Shown: piece by piece, positions 6,518-16,003 of the stretch
How the letters are laid out: every line of letters starts with the position of its first letter
Position numbering within the stretch: position 1 is the first letter of the stretch
Source of the DNA: CAZLRH01 sp964562015
Lineage (GTDB): Bacteria > Verrucomicrobiota > Verrucomicrobiia > Opitutales > JABDGR01
Assembly: GCA_964562015.1 (NCBI GenBank)
Contig: CAZLRH010000003.1
Coordinates: 186,001-250,000, forward strand
Reading direction: 5' to 3'
Length of the DNA: 64,000 nt
Made by a program: the position numbers and the translations under genes
Notes under the pieces: model-generated
Database searches by the model: none
What the model was told of the DNA's origin: nothing
Seen by the model: the letters and a program-made list of their open reading frames with translations, nothing else

Positions 6518-9238
6518 CTAATTCGCCGTGGCGGCTGGGTCGAGCGCGGCGAGGAGGGCGGCGGAAGAGATGGGCTTGTTGAGGGTCATGTCCACGCCGA
6601 TATTTTTGAGTTCCTCCACTTTTTCGGAGGTGAGGAAACCGGAGACGAGGATGAAACGGCCGGGGAAATTCGCGGCCCGCACGCGGCGGGCGAGGTCGGC
6701 GCCATTGAGGCGCGGCATGTTGTAGTCCGCCAGCACGAGGTCGAACTGGCCGGAGCGGCGGCTGAAAATGTCCCAACCTTCTTCGCCGTTTTGCGCGGAA
6801 ACCACGGCGTGGCCCGCGGAGGAGAGCAGGGCAATCAGGGTATTCGAGACGAGGGCGTTGTCTTCGACGAGCAACACGCGCAGGGGTTCGCGTTTTGCGG
6901 GCGGGGCCATCACGGCCGGGGCGGTCGCGGTGGCGAGAGGATCGGATTCAGTTTGCAGGGGCATGGGGAAATAAACGTGAAAAGTGGTGCCTTCGCTGTG
7001 CGGGCCGTCCGTTATCTCTATCCAACCGGCGAGATTTTGCACGACATTCCACACCACCGCAAGACCAAGGCCGGTGCCCTTGCCCGGCTCCTTGGTGGTA
7101 TAGAAGGGTTCGAAGATGCGGGTGCGCACGCCAGCCGGTATGCCGAGGCCATTGTCCGTGACGGTAAGGCGCTGGCAGGGGATGGCCGGCACCGCGGCCC
7201 CGCCGAGGGCCACGGGTTTGACGGCGTCGAGGCGCGCAGTGGCAATCGTGAGCCGAGGGCGCCAGCCGAGCGGCGCGCCATGGCCCACTTTGTCGAGCAG
7301 GGTGTCCCGCGCGTTCAGCGCGAGATTCATCACAATCTGGGTGACCTGCGAGCGGTCGAGCCACAACGGCGGCAAGCCGGGGGCGAGGGAGAGGCCGAGT
7401 TCGATGCGATGGTCAAAGCCGGGACGCAGGAGGGCGACGGCGTTTTCCACCATGTCATTCAATGGAAGGAACTGTCGTTCTTCGGGGCTGCGGCGGCCCA
7501 CGGCGAGAATGCGCTGGTTCAACTGCGCAGCTTGGACGATGGCCTCCTGAATGGGGCGCAAGAGCTGGAGCAACCGGCGGTCGCGGGCGTATTCGATCTC
7601 AATCTGATCCGTCTGGATTAGCATCGGCGTGAGCAGGTTGTTGAACTCGTGCGCCACGCCGCCGGCGAGCTGGCCGATGGACTCCATTTTTTGCGCCTGG
7701 CGCAATTGCCGCTCGAGGGCGTCGCGCTCGCTCACGTCCTGCGCCAGCGAGGCCGCGCCGATGACTTCGCCGTGGTCGTCGACCAGGGGCGTGTTGTACC
7801 ATTCGCAAATAATCGTGCGCCCGTCCTTGGTGAGGTTTTCGTTCGTGCTGCGAAAACCGCCCTTGTTGGCCAGGATGGCGGCCCAGATCTCGTCCACGTG
7901 TTTCCGCGCGGACGGCGGCACGAGCAGCTCGAAGCCGCAGCGGCCGACCGTCTCCGCCGCGGTGAAGCCAAAGATGCGCTCGGCCGCCGGATTCCAGGAG
8001 GTGATGCGGTGATTGAGGTCCCACTCGATGACGCCGAGGGGCGTCTGGCGCACGTGCAGGGCCAGGCGCTGTTCGGACAGGCGCCGGGCGTTCTCCGCCT
8101 GGACGCGGTCGGTGATGTCAAGGTTGACGCCGATAATACCGGTGATTTTGTCACCGACGCGAATAGGTGCAACCACGAAAAAATAATTGCGCCGGCGGCC
8201 CCGGACGACGTAGGTGACTTCGCCAGTCGCCGTTTCCCCGGCAAAGGCGCGCCGGTTGGACTCGGCCCAGTGCGCGCGCACGTCGGGGTGCACGTCCACG
8301 TCCGCCAGGGACTGGCCGAGATTCCGGCCCCAGGTGCGCTCGACGACGGGGTTGCCCAGGGTGTAGTGCCCGGCGGCGTCCATGGCCCAGACCTCGAAGG
8401 GCATGTTGTCGATGGCGGCGCGCAAGCGGGCCTCGCTTTCGGTGAGGTCGTCGGCGATTTTCCGGCGCGTCCGCAATTCCGCCCGCATAAAGCTGATGAG
8501 GCCCGAGGCCGCGGCGAGGCCGAGCAGGGGCAGCGCGAGCAGCGCCATGCCCCGCAGCCGCCCGCGGGCGTTGGCGGCGATCCAGCTTGCGGCCGGGTAA
8601 TCCACGCCGAGGACGGCCTCGACTTTGCCGGCTTCGTCGCGCATCGGAATCATGGCGCTCACCCAGGTGCCCCAGTCGTCGTGGATGGGCGCGGTGGTGA
8701 AACCGATCTGGCCGTCGAAGGCGTCGAGCAAACTTTGGTCCACGTGGTCGTAAACTTCGCCCAGGGGCGTGCGGGCCTCGTGGGGGCCGTCGTATTTGCC
8801 GTCGTGGTTGTAATCGGTTTCGGAATCCACCATGAGGACGACTTTGCCGTCGGGCCGGCGGCGGTGGGTGTAAATGTCGGCGATGTCGGGGTTGACCTTG
8901 AGCCAGCGTTTCTCGGCCTCGATCATGGCGAGGTAATTGGGGTCGTCGGGTGGAGTGTCGAGGGTGAGCTTCGCGTGGCCCATGCGTTCGAGCTCGACCG
9001 CATAAGTCGGCGCGACGAGTTTCATAAACTCCTCGATGGGCGCGCGTTCGCGGTGGCCGTCCCACTTGACGGTGAACCAGCCGAGGCCGAGGATGAAGGC
9101 AAGGATGGGCCACGTCTGCCAGGTCAGGCGGGTGGGCGGCTGGCGGCGCCGCAGCGCCAGGTCCAACAGGGCAAACGCCAGCACGCTCGCCGCGCTGAAG
9201 GCGAGATAATCCCAATTGGCCTCCAGCCATTCCTTCAT
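6518..9238 (-). CDS. Hybrid sensor histidine kinase with PAS domains and receiver
   Basis: The 906-residue protein has two N-terminal membrane helices (about 13-30 and 43-58), an extracytoplasmic sensor of about 170 residues, a third helix near 238-258, two PAS/PAC units (about 268-395 and 400-520), a histidine kinase core and a C-terminal receiver. The phospho-accepting His is H530 in GGVAHEFNNLL. The ATPase motifs are visible as NLALNARD, DNGLGIP and GKGTGLGLAVVW. The receiver has D838 in LADYNMP and a Lys in LNKPIS. The sensor part contains DSETDYNHDGKYDG, which looks like a Ca-binding loop. No partner regulator gene is adjacent. Confidence 0.92.
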   Translation of the reverse strand: MKEWLEANWDYLAFSAASVLAFALLDLALRRRQPPTRLTWQTWPILAFILGLGWFTVKWDGHRERAPIEEFMKLVAPTYAVELERMGHAKLTLDTPPDDPNYLAMIEAEKRWLKVNPDIADIYTHRRRPDGKVVLMVDSETDYNHDGKYDGPHEARTPLGEVYDHVDQSLLDAFDGQIGFTTAPIHDDWGTWVSAMIPMRDEAGKVEAVLGVDYPAASWIAANARGRLRGMALLALPLLGLAAASGLISFMRAELRTRRKIADDLTESEARLRAAIDNMPFEVWAMDAAGHYTLGNPVVERTWGRNLGQSLADVDVHPDVRAHWAESNRRAFAGETATGEVTYVVRGRRRNYFFVVAPIRVGDKITGIIGVNLDITDRVQAENARRLSEQRLALHVRQTPLGVIEWDLNHRITSWNPAAERIFGFTAAETVGRCGFELLVPPSARKHVDEIWAAILANKGGFRSTNENLTKDGRTIICEWYNTPLVDDHGEVIGAASLAQDVSERDALERQLRQAQKMESIGQLAGGVAHEFNNLLTPMLIQTDQIEIEYARDRRLLQLLRPIQEAIVQAAQLNQRILAVGRRSPEERQFLPLNDMVENAVALLRPGFDHRIELGLSLAPGLPPLWLDRSQVTQIVMNLALNARDTLLDKVGHGAPLGWRPRLTIATARLDAVKPVALGGAAVPAIPCQRLTVTDNGLGIPAGVRTRIFEPFYTTKEPGKGTGLGLAVVWNVVQNLAGWIEITDGPHSEGTTFHVYFPMPLQTESDPLATATAPAVMAPPAKREPLRVLLVEDNALVSNTLIALLSSAGHAVVSAQNGEEGWDIFSRRSGQFDLVLADYNMPRLNGADLARRVRAANFPGRFILVSGFLTSEKVEELKNIGVDMTLNKPISSAALLAALDPAATAN

Positions 9239-9366
9239 GTCGCTCTAGTTTGGGCTCCGGTGTCCGGGCTGGCAAGCGCAACGAAGAATTTGGGCGGGAA
9301 AAAAGGATGAACGATACACCCTATAGGATAAATTCAGCGATGGGCGATGAACGCCGGAATGAAAAC

Positions 9367-9505
9367 GCGGGTAGTGTCCTAATCTCACCAGCAACAAGAC
9401 GGCGGGCTGAGGGCAGGCCGCCCTACCCCAAGCAACTGTTTTAAGTAGGGCGCGCTGCCTTCAGCGCGCCGTTTCAAATTAAGACATTACCAAAACCCGC
9501 GCTTG
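9367..9505. repeat. MITE-like palindromic element, intact copy
   Basis: The spacer holds two inverted copies of one core. GTAGGGCGCGCTGCC then TTCAGCGCGCCG lies at 9445-9471, with a perfect nine-base stem (9449-9457 with 9462-9470). Its mirror copy is at about 9398-9427. Imperfect ends (GCGGGTAGTGTCCTAAT at 9367 and ATTAAGACATTACC then CCCGC up to 9505) face each other. The same core recurs inside the aminotransferase gene at 39695-39721. The rest of the 388-base spacer shows no gene. Confidence 0.68.
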
Positions 9506-9626
9506 AGTTCTTTGCCCCCGGCGACTTTACGCGGACTGGCCGCGTCCGCTGCGCCAGCCATTGAACACAGTCCGGATTCTAACTTCCAACTTCAGCTCCT
9601 TGCTCCTCACTCCCCGCTCCCTGCTC

Positions 9627-10232
9627 CTAGCTCTCGAGGGCCAGGTCGCCGAGAAAGGGAATCCAATGGTCGGTGCGTTCGGCGGCATTCACAGAGTAGG
9701 CGAAGGGGCGCCACTTGGGCTTCGTGGGCTTGCGCAGGAGGTGCATGCCGGCCTGGTGGGGCAGACGGTTGGCCTTGCGCGCGTTGCAGCGGATGCAGGA
9801 GGTGACGACATTTTCCCACGACGTGCGCCCGCCGTGCATGCGCGGGATGACGTGGTCGAGGTTCAAATCGCGCGGCGCGTATTCCTTGCCGCAGTACTGG
9901 CAGCAATAATCGTCGCGTTCGAAAAGATTCTGGCGGTTGAACTTCACTTCCTTCGCGGGCACGCGCTCGTAGTAGCGCAGGAGAATGACGTGCGGCAGCC
10001 GCAGGCGCAGGCGGATGGTGTGGATGCAGTCGTGGTCGTCGGTCGGCGGATTGGCGACGGAGTGGGCGATCCAGTCCGCGGCGTTGAGCACTTCGAGGGA
10101 ATCCGCGCGCGGGTGGACGACCTGGGCGTGGTCGAGCATCAACAAACTGAAGGCGCGCTTGACGCCGATGATGTTCACCGCCTGCCACAAACGGTTGAGG
10201 ACGAGAACCCGCTGGTTGAGACGCTCGGCCAT
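9627..10232 (-). CDS. HNH endonuclease family protein
   Basis: The 201-residue protein carries the HNH fold: CQYCGKEY, then LNLDHVIPRMHGGRTSWENVV and CIRCNARK. It therefore has the two CXXC pairs that hold zinc and the His/Asn pair of the active site. The N-terminal half (VLVLNRLWQAVNI and a later RYYERVPAKEVKFNRQNLF) matches the common stand-alone HNH family of unknown substrate. The ATG at 10232 is preferred over a TTG twelve bases upstream. It is transcribed away from the PadR gene. Confidence 0.9.
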   Translation of the reverse strand: MAERLNQRVLVLNRLWQAVNIIGVKRAFSLLMLDHAQVVHPRADSLEVLNAADWIAHSVANPPTDDHDCIHTIRLRLRLPHVILLRYYERVPAKEVKFNRQNLFERDDYCCQYCGKEYAPRDLNLDHVIPRMHGGRTSWENVVTSCIRCNARKANRLPHQAGMHLLRKPTKPKWRPFAYSVNAAERTDHWIPFLGDLALES

Positions 10233-10458
10233 GACGCCGCGCAAGCTAGCAAGGGAAGGGCACGGGTGTCAATGCCGGGGCGGAGGCAAAAAGACGTGAG
10301 CCGCCGAGCGCGTCGAGGGCGCAGAGGAAAATGAAAATGGGTGCTTGGGGGTGATACCGGTGCTGGTGGTCTCGGCTCGAGCGGCGGCAAGGCCCCGGTC
10401 GCGGTCAGCGCAAATTACCGGCTTGCCTATGCATCGGTTTCCAAGGTATGAGGAGGGA

Positions 10459-10773
10459 ATGAACTTCAAAGGCAGCCTGACGACGTTGATTTTGCAGAAC
10501 TTGAGCCGGAGCCCCAATCACGGCTACCGCATCGCCCAGGAAATCAAGCAGGCCTCCAAGGGGGTGCTGGATTTCAAGGAGGGCACGCTTTATCCGGCGC
10601 TGCACGGCTTGGAAGCGAAGAAACTGATCACTTCCTCAACGCGGATGGAAAATGGCCGCACGCGCCGCTATTACAAGCTTACCGAAACGGGGCGCAAGGC
10701 CCTCGCCCGCGAGCGCCAGGAGTGGCTGCAATTTTCCGGTGCGATCAGCCTTATTTTACAAGACGCCCGATGA
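10459..10773 (+). CDS. PadR-family transcriptional regulator
   Basis: This 104-residue winged-helix regulator has the PadR pattern: TLILQNLSRSPNHGYRIAQEI, then GTLYPALHGLEAKKLI and RRYYKLTETGRKAL. The start is fixed by the strong ribosome-binding site AGGAGGG immediately upstream of 10459. The stop overlaps the start of the next gene (ATGA at 10770-10773), so the two are translationally coupled. In many bacteria PadR regulators are paired with HAAS-domain membrane proteins, which the next gene appears to be. Confidence 0.94.
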   Translation: MNFKGSLTTLILQNLSRSPNHGYRIAQEIKQASKGVLDFKEGTLYPALHGLEAKKLITSSTRMENGRTRRYYKLTETGRKALARERQEWLQFSGAISLILQDAR

Positions 10774-12365
10774 ACTTTTTTCGCAAAACTCCGGCGCAAA
10801 CTCTCCCCGAGTGGCTCGCGGTGGCCACCGCGGATTTGGAGCCCGCGGCTCAGGCCTTGGTGCGCGCGGAAAGTGAGGCTCTTTACGCCAAGGCGTTGGC
10901 CAGTCATTTGGCAAACGACCTGCCGGAAACTCTCGCCGAAGCGCTGGCGCTGGCGGACATGGGCAGCCCGCGCGCGGCGGCCCGGCGGTTTCGCCGTGTC
11001 TATTTTACCCGCGCTGAGATTAAACGAATGAGCCTGCCGCGGGGTGCCGCCGCCACCGTGCAATGCGGTTTTTGGCTTTTATATTTTAACTTCGCCTGGA
11101 ATTTTTCCGGAGGGAATCAGGACCGACCCTCGCCGCTGATGGCGATAATCGCGGCCGGGCTGAGTTTGGTTAATTTAATCTTGATGATCGTGGCCGCCCT
11201 CTTGAGCCGCCGTAAGCCCGGTTTTGACCAGCAACGTCAGATTGCCGGGATATATATTCTCACCTCTTTTTTCAGTGGCCTTTTACTCTTGGCGGCTGGT
11301 CTCGCCCAAGCCAAGTGGTGGTTGGCTGCGATCGCAGGACCGCTTCTCTTTATTGACGTCGGTTTTGAACAGCTAAAGTACCGTCAGAAATTGATGCGAT
11401 TCAGCGGGAGGGAGGTTGCGATCCCCGCGCCCAGCATTGCCGATCAACGCGAGCAGGAGTCCCGGGATTGCTTCCAGTGGCTCCTCATGTGCATGTGGCT
11501 CTTACCTTTTGGAGTTATGATGCGTCTGGATTTTTTGTATGTCATAACGCCGGCCTTCTTCATCTTTGTCTTTTTCGGCGTCAAATCGTATCGCAACTAC
11601 CGGAAATTGTCGCGCTTGGGCGACGATGGCCGGCCCTTGCCGCTGGTCGCGCCGCAATTCGACCCCTACCTTTACCGGCGACCCGCAGAGACTCTGGAGG
11701 AATGGCTGCGGATTGCGGTCAAGGGTTTGGAATCGTCGGCCCAGGAGCGTATCCGCGATGAAATCGAGGCGCATTATGCCGACGCCGTGCAAGCCTATGT
11801 GGAAAGTGGTCGGCCCGCCGCGGAGGCGCATGCTGTGGCGCTGGAGGATTTGGGCCGGGCGCAGGCTGCCGGCCGGCGCTTTGCACGCCAGCATTTGACC
11901 ACCATGGATGCGCGGCGCATCTCCGCCACGATTAAGGCCGCCCGAAGCCTCCGCCGCGCGGTGGTCGCCAGCGTTCTTCTCGGGATTATGTTTATCGCCA
12001 GGATCTTAGCCGACGAGGATTCGCGCTTGGCCTTCCGCCCGCAGGCCATGGCGGCATTCATTCTCTTTCAATTCCTGGGCGTGGTTTTCGTCACGCTGGC
12101 CGCCCATACGCTGGCCCGGCGCAAACTTACGCCGGAGATTTTATGCCAGCTCCTTTGGTTGGAGGATGGCATCCACTTGATTTTTTCAAGTTTCTACGTC
12201 GAAATGGGGGAGGGTTTTGGGTGGAGCAGTTGGCATATTCTAATTTTCGTTGGCTTGGTTTTTCTTATCCCCGGCAGCATGCGATCCGTGCGACTGCGCC
12301 GAAAGGTACGATTAGCGGCTGAAGCGGGAATGGCCATATTTCCCAGCAATCCGACAGCGACCTAA
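10770..12365 (+). CDS. PadR-partner membrane protein with two HAAS-type helical domains
   Basis: The 531-residue protein is about nine membrane helices interrupted by two similar soluble helical segments. The first (about residues 8-80) has TLPEWLAVATADLEPAA and ALALADMGSPRAAARRF. The second (about 305-385) has TLEEWLRIAVKGLESSA and AVALEDLGRAQAAGRRF. These resemble HAAS domains that precede membrane segments in PadR-linked proteins, here twice, each followed by its own membrane block. A duplication is likely. The start is the ATG overlapping the PadR stop. Confidence 0.78.
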   Translation: MNFFRKTPAQTLPEWLAVATADLEPAAQALVRAESEALYAKALASHLANDLPETLAEALALADMGSPRAAARRFRRVYFTRAEIKRMSLPRGAAATVQCGFWLLYFNFAWNFSGGNQDRPSPLMAIIAAGLSLVNLILMIVAALLSRRKPGFDQQRQIAGIYILTSFFSGLLLLAAGLAQAKWWLAAIAGPLLFIDVGFEQLKYRQKLMRFSGREVAIPAPSIADQREQESRDCFQWLLMCMWLLPFGVMMRLDFLYVITPAFFIFVFFGVKSYRNYRKLSRLGDDGRPLPLVAPQFDPYLYRRPAETLEEWLRIAVKGLESSAQERIRDEIEAHYADAVQAYVESGRPAAEAHAVALEDLGRAQAAGRRFARQHLTTMDARRISATIKAARSLRRAVVASVLLGIMFIARILADEDSRLAFRPQAMAAFILFQFLGVVFVTLAAHTLARRKLTPEILCQLLWLEDGIHLIFSSFYVEMGEGFGWSSWHILIFVGLVFLIPGSMRSVRLRRKVRLAAEAGMAIFPSNPTAT

Positions 12366-12529
12366 CCGGATCCAAAGTCCGAGGTATCCGGCATTTTGTG
12401 TCCTTTGACTGTCATGGAATGCCGCCCAAGCGGGACGGACTAGACGAGACTGATTTTATAATGCTTTGACGGCAAATGGCTTAGGCAAAGTGGGGCTTTC
12501 TTGGCATTCAACATGATTAGAGAGTCGGT

Positions 12530-13180
12530 ATGACTATCCGACCTGACCGACATTCCACAACCGTGAAGGGCGTGGCGCTGCCTCCCGTCATCCTGGTCCA
12601 CGGCATTTTTCGCGACCATGGGGTGATGCGGCAGTTGCGGCGCGCTCTGGAGGCGGCGGGGCGGAGGGTATTGACGCCGGATTTGCGGCCGGCCGACGGC
12701 ACGGTCGGAATTCTCGAATTGGCCGGGCAGTTGGAGGGTTACTTGCGCGAGCAGCTCGCGCCGGGCGAGCGGTGCGATTTGATCGGACACAGCATGGGCG
12801 GGTTGGTGGCGCGGACGTATGTGCAATGTTGTGACGGCGAGGAGCGGGTGCGGCGGCTCGTCACGCTGGCGGCGCCGCATCAGGGAACGTTGATGGCGTG
12901 GTTTTGGCCGGGACGCGGGGTGCGAGACATGCGGCCGGGCAGTCCGTTTTTGCGGAAGCTGGCGCGCGAGGTGGGCCGGCTGGAGCGCGTACGGGTGGTG
13001 TCCGTGTGGACGCCGTACGACATGATCATCGTGCCGCCGGAAAGTTCGGCGTTGCCGGTGGGGGAGAACGTTTGCGTGCGGCTGGCGCACCACCGGGCGT
13101 TTTTGTCCAGCCGGCGGCTGGCGAAAAGAATCGTGGGGTGGATTGGGAAGGAGGGGAAAGAGGAGGAAAGTAGAAAGTAG
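12530..13180 (+). CDS. Alpha/beta-hydrolase (lipase-like)
   Basis: The 216-residue protein has the alpha/beta-hydrolase signature: the oxyanion segment VILVHGIFRDH and the nucleophile elbow LIGHSMGG with Ser88. A His toward the end (LAHHRAFL) probably completes the triad, with Asp in TPYDMII. There is no signal peptide. The C-terminus runs into a Lys/Glu-rich tail encoded by the start of a GAAAGTAGAA-type repeat, so the native end may have been altered by the repeat. The substrate is unknown. Confidence 0.85.
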   Translation: MTIRPDRHSTTVKGVALPPVILVHGIFRDHGVMRQLRRALEAAGRRVLTPDLRPADGTVGILELAGQLEGYLREQLAPGERCDLIGHSMGGLVARTYVQCCDGEERVRRLVTLAAPHQGTLMAWFWPGRGVRDMRPGSPFLRKLAREVGRLERVRVVSVWTPYDMIIVPPESSALPVGENVCVRLAHHRAFLSSRRLAKRIVGWIGKEGKEEESRK

Positions 13181-13217
13181 AATGTAGAAGGTGGAAGGTA
13201 GAAGGTAGAAGTTGGAA
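13163..13217. repeat. GAAGGTAGAAGG-type short tandem repeat
   Basis: Seven or so seven-base units of the form GTAGAAG/GTGGAAG follow one another directly around the stop codon of the hydrolase. The same units flank folC at 36955-36972 and, inverted, at 37053-37083. This repeat family therefore recurs in the window. Confidence 0.7.
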
Positions 13218-13339
13218 TGGGGCTTGGAGATTGAGGGAATTTCGAGCCTGTTGGGTTGCTCTTACCCAAGAGGCTGGCGGTGGGTTCAGTTTTGACTATC
13301 GCACGGGCCTGCATCATCCTCGGTTTCCCTTCTACCCCC

Positions 13340-13840
13340 ATGAATCGTTGTTTTTTTCCCTTTTTGTTCAGCGCCCGTTTGCGCACCTTCACTCTGGCGG
13401 CGGCGCTTTTGGCGTTCGTCGGCGCGGCAGCTCCGGTGCAGGCCGCTGTTCCGCAAGGCACGTATCACATCAAGAAAAGTGTCGTGCACGTAAACGGCAA
13501 GGACGCAAAAATGGTCTCGTCGTCGTATGGCCTGTCGATCGACGCGGAGGGCTTGGCGGCCGTGACAGACCAGATTGCCGATAAATTGATCAGGGCGTGT
13601 TTCCGCTCGGCGCACATGACGGCGGCGGTATCCATCAAGGTGACGAAGTCCAACGCCACGACGTTGCGCGGCCAGTTCACCGGCACGCTGGCGGACGGGC
13701 AGCACTTGGTCTCAATGACGGGAGATTTTTTTAGCGCCACGCTGGCCAGCACGGGCCTGACGGTGCACGGCTCCGCCAGCAGCTCGTCGGCCACGGTAAG
13801 AATAATCTATACGTTTCTGCTCAAGCGCACGACGAAGTAG
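13340..13840 (+). CDS. Secreted protein of unknown function
   Basis: The 166-residue product begins with a clear signal peptide (TFTLAAALLAFVGAAAPVQA, cleavage near residue 34). The mature part is small, beta-rich and Ser/Thr-rich, with GTYHIKKSVVHVNGKD and TTLRGQFTGTLADGQHLV. No family is recognised. The start at 13340 is chosen because it places the signal peptide at the N-terminus; the frame is open upstream without one. It stands alone between the hydrolase and a leftward methyltransferase. Confidence 0.7.
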   Translation: MNRCFFPFLFSARLRTFTLAAALLAFVGAAAPVQAAVPQGTYHIKKSVVHVNGKDAKMVSSSYGLSIDAEGLAAVTDQIADKLIRACFRSAHMTAAVSIKVTKSNATTLRGQFTGTLADGQHLVSMTGDFFSATLASTGLTVHGSASSSSATVRIIYTFLLKRTTK

Positions 13841-13907
13841 CGGCCCAAGTGGAAAAGGTCTGAGCTTTTTGCTCTCGGAGCGGTGTTCACGATTAATGTC
13901 AGCCGCC

Positions 13908-14717
13908 TTATTTGATTTTACGCCGTTGGCGGACGGCTTCGTAGAGCAGCAGCGAGGCGGCGGCGGAGACGTTGAGCGAATCGGCCCGGCCCGCCATCGG
14001 GATGCGCGCGCGATGGTTCGCGGCCTCGAGCCAAAAATCGGTGAGGCCGGCGTTTTCACCACCGACGAGCACGGCGGTTGGGCCTCTTAAATCTATGTCC
14101 CAATAATCGACCGCAGCCGCGGGGCTGGTGGCGATGAGCGTGAAGTGGTGCGCCCGCAGGTACGCGAGGGTCTCCGCTGCCGCCGCGAGCACCACGGGCA
14201 GGCTGAAGAGTGTGCCCTGGGAATTGCGCACGACCTGGGGGTTGAACAAATCGGTGACCGGATCGCAGGCGATGACGGCGTGCGCGCCTGCGGCGTCGGC
14301 GGAGCGCAGGAGGGCTCCGAGATTGCCGGGTTTTTCCACATGTTCGACCACGAGCACGAGTGGCGCGGACGGGAGAACAAGCGCGGACAGCGCAGGCCGC
14401 CACGAGGGTGCGACAGCGAGGAGACCATCGGGCCCTTCGCGCACGGAGGCTTTGTCGAACGCAGCGGGCGCCAACTGGCAGAGCGCAACCTTCGCGGCGG
14501 CGGCGCGGTCGAGCAAGGTCTGGGCGGTCGCGTCGCGAAAATACTCCGGGCAGAAAAAGATTTCGTCGAGCGGCAGGGCGCGGTCGAGGGCGCGGGACAG
14601 CTCGCGCTGGCCTTCGATCAGGAAGCGGCCTTGGGCATCGCGATGGGCGCGGTCGTGCAGGCGGGCGAGGTTTTGCACCCGCGGGTTTTGCCGGCTTTGA
14701 ATGAATTCAGGCGTCAC
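13908..14717 (-). CDS. TrmH-family (SpoU) RNA 2'-O-methyltransferase
   Basis: The 269-residue protein has an N-terminal substrate-binding part (IQSRQNPRVQNLARL) and the SPOUT knot motifs: VEKPGNLGALLRSADAAG, LVGGENAGL and IPMAGRADSLNVSAAASLLL. These mark ribose methylation of rRNA or tRNA using AdoMet. The start is a GTG at 14717, as there is no ATG near the family N-terminus. It is divergent from the next gene, with 58 bases between starts. The exact RNA target cannot be told from sequence alone. Confidence 0.88.
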   Translation of the reverse strand: MTPEFIQSRQNPRVQNLARLHDRAHRDAQGRFLIEGQRELSRALDRALPLDEIFFCPEYFRDATAQTLLDRAAAAKVALCQLAPAAFDKASVREGPDGLLAVAPSWRPALSALVLPSAPLVLVVEHVEKPGNLGALLRSADAAGAHAVIACDPVTDLFNPQVVRNSQGTLFSLPVVLAAAAETLAYLRAHHFTLIATSPAAAVDYWDIDLRGPTAVLVGGENAGLTDFWLEAANHRARIPMAGRADSLNVSAAASLLLYEAVRQRRKIK

Positions 14718-14775
14718 GCGAAAGGTTCTTGTAGCCAGCCGGGCCGACAGGCGTCAATTTAGTACGCTTGGAAAG

Positions 14776-16002
14776 ATGCACCCGCCCATGGACGCTCCCC
14801 GCAAATTCAACGCCACGCCCTATGCCTACCATCAGGAGGTGGAGGTGGAAATCGAGACCCTGACGAACCTGGGCCTCGGCCTCGGGCGGGTGGACGGCTG
14901 GGTGGTGATGGTGCCGTACGCCATCCCCGGCGAGCGGGTGCGCGCGCGGGTTTTTCGCAATCACGCGAACTATTCCGAGGCGGATTTGGCGGCGGTTTTG
15001 CGGCCCTCGCCTGCGCGCCGGCCGGCCCCGTGCCCGTTGTTCGGCGAGTGCGGCGGCTGCCAGTATCAGCACATGGCCTATGCGGAGCAGCTCGAGTGGA
15101 AGCGCCGCCAGGTGCGCGAAGCGCTGGCGCGCCTGGGCGGACTGCCCGAGGCGGACGTGCGGCCCACGCATCCGTCACCCCAGGAATTTCATTATCGCTC
15201 AAAGATTACGCCGCATTACGAACGGCCGCGGCGCGACGGTGCGTTTCCCATCGGTTTTCTGCGCGCGGGGCGGCGGGCGTTGGTGGATGTGCCGGCGTGC
15301 CCGTTGGCGACGGAGGCCATCAACGCGGCCCTGCCGGCGGTGCGGACGGCCCTGACGGCGCGCTCCGCCAGCTTGAAGCGCGGCGGCACCTTGCTGTTGC
15401 GCGAGGCCCGCGAAGGCGTGGTGAGCGACCCCACGGCCATTGTCACCGCGGATATCGCCGGCACCACGTTTGAATTTTTGGCCGGGGATTTTTTCCAGAA
15501 CAATCCGTTCATCCTGCCGGAGTTGGTGGCCTATGTGCTGGAAATGGCCGCGGCGGGGGGTGCGAAGTATTTGTTGGATGTGTATTGCGGCGTAGGCGTG
15601 TTCGCGCTGTGCGGGCGCGGGAAATTTGCGCGCTGCCTGGGCGTCGAGGTCAATGCCGAGGCCGTGAAAAAAGCGCGGGCCAACGTAGTGCGCAATGCGG
15701 CGGCGAACTGTGAATTTCGCGTGGGCGAGGCGGAGACCATTTTCGCGGGCGTGGATTTTCCCGCCGCGGGCACGGCGGTGGTGCTGGATCCGCCGCGCGC
15801 GGGCTGCAGCCCGGAGTTTTTGCAACAGCTGGTGGCGTTTGGCCCGGCGCGGGTGGTATATGTGTCGTGCGATCCGGCGACCCAAGCACGCGATTTGAAA
15901 ATTCTGGCGGCGGGCGGTTACAAACTCTGCCACGCGCAGCCGTTTGACCTGTTTCCGCAGACGCGCCACATCGAGTGCGTGGCGGTGGTGGAGCGCGCCT
16001 GA
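14776..16002 (+). CDS. TrmA/RlmC/RlmD-family uracil-5-methyltransferase
   Basis: The 408-residue protein has a TRAM domain (about residues 20-75), a Fe-S Cys cluster (CPLFGECGGCQYQH plus CP downstream), an AdoMet-binding segment (LLDVYCGVGVFAL) and the catalytic Cys365 in VSCDPATQ. The LDPPRAGCSPEF motif is diagnostic. These enzymes methylate C5 of uracil in 23S rRNA or tRNA. The start at 14776 follows GGAAAG and is preferred to the upstream open frame. It shares a divergent promoter region with the TrmH-family gene. Confidence 0.92.
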   Translation: MHPPMDAPRKFNATPYAYHQEVEVEIETLTNLGLGLGRVDGWVVMVPYAIPGERVRARVFRNHANYSEADLAAVLRPSPARRPAPCPLFGECGGCQYQHMAYAEQLEWKRRQVREALARLGGLPEADVRPTHPSPQEFHYRSKITPHYERPRRDGAFPIGFLRAGRRALVDVPACPLATEAINAALPAVRTALTARSASLKRGGTLLLREAREGVVSDPTAIVTADIAGTTFEFLAGDFFQNNPFILPELVAYVLEMAAAGGAKYLLDVYCGVGVFALCGRGKFARCLGVEVNAEAVKKARANVVRNAAANCEFRVGEAETIFAGVDFPAAGTAVVLDPPRAGCSPEFLQQLVAFGPARVVYVSCDPATQARDLKILAAGGYKLCHAQPFDLFPQTRHIECVAVVERA

Positions 16003-16003
16003 A

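Noticed and set aside
7649..9310. Rightward frame of 553 codons opposite the sensor kinase
   Set aside because: It is a shadow with Gly/Val/Asp repeats, while the kinase has all expected motifs on the other strand.
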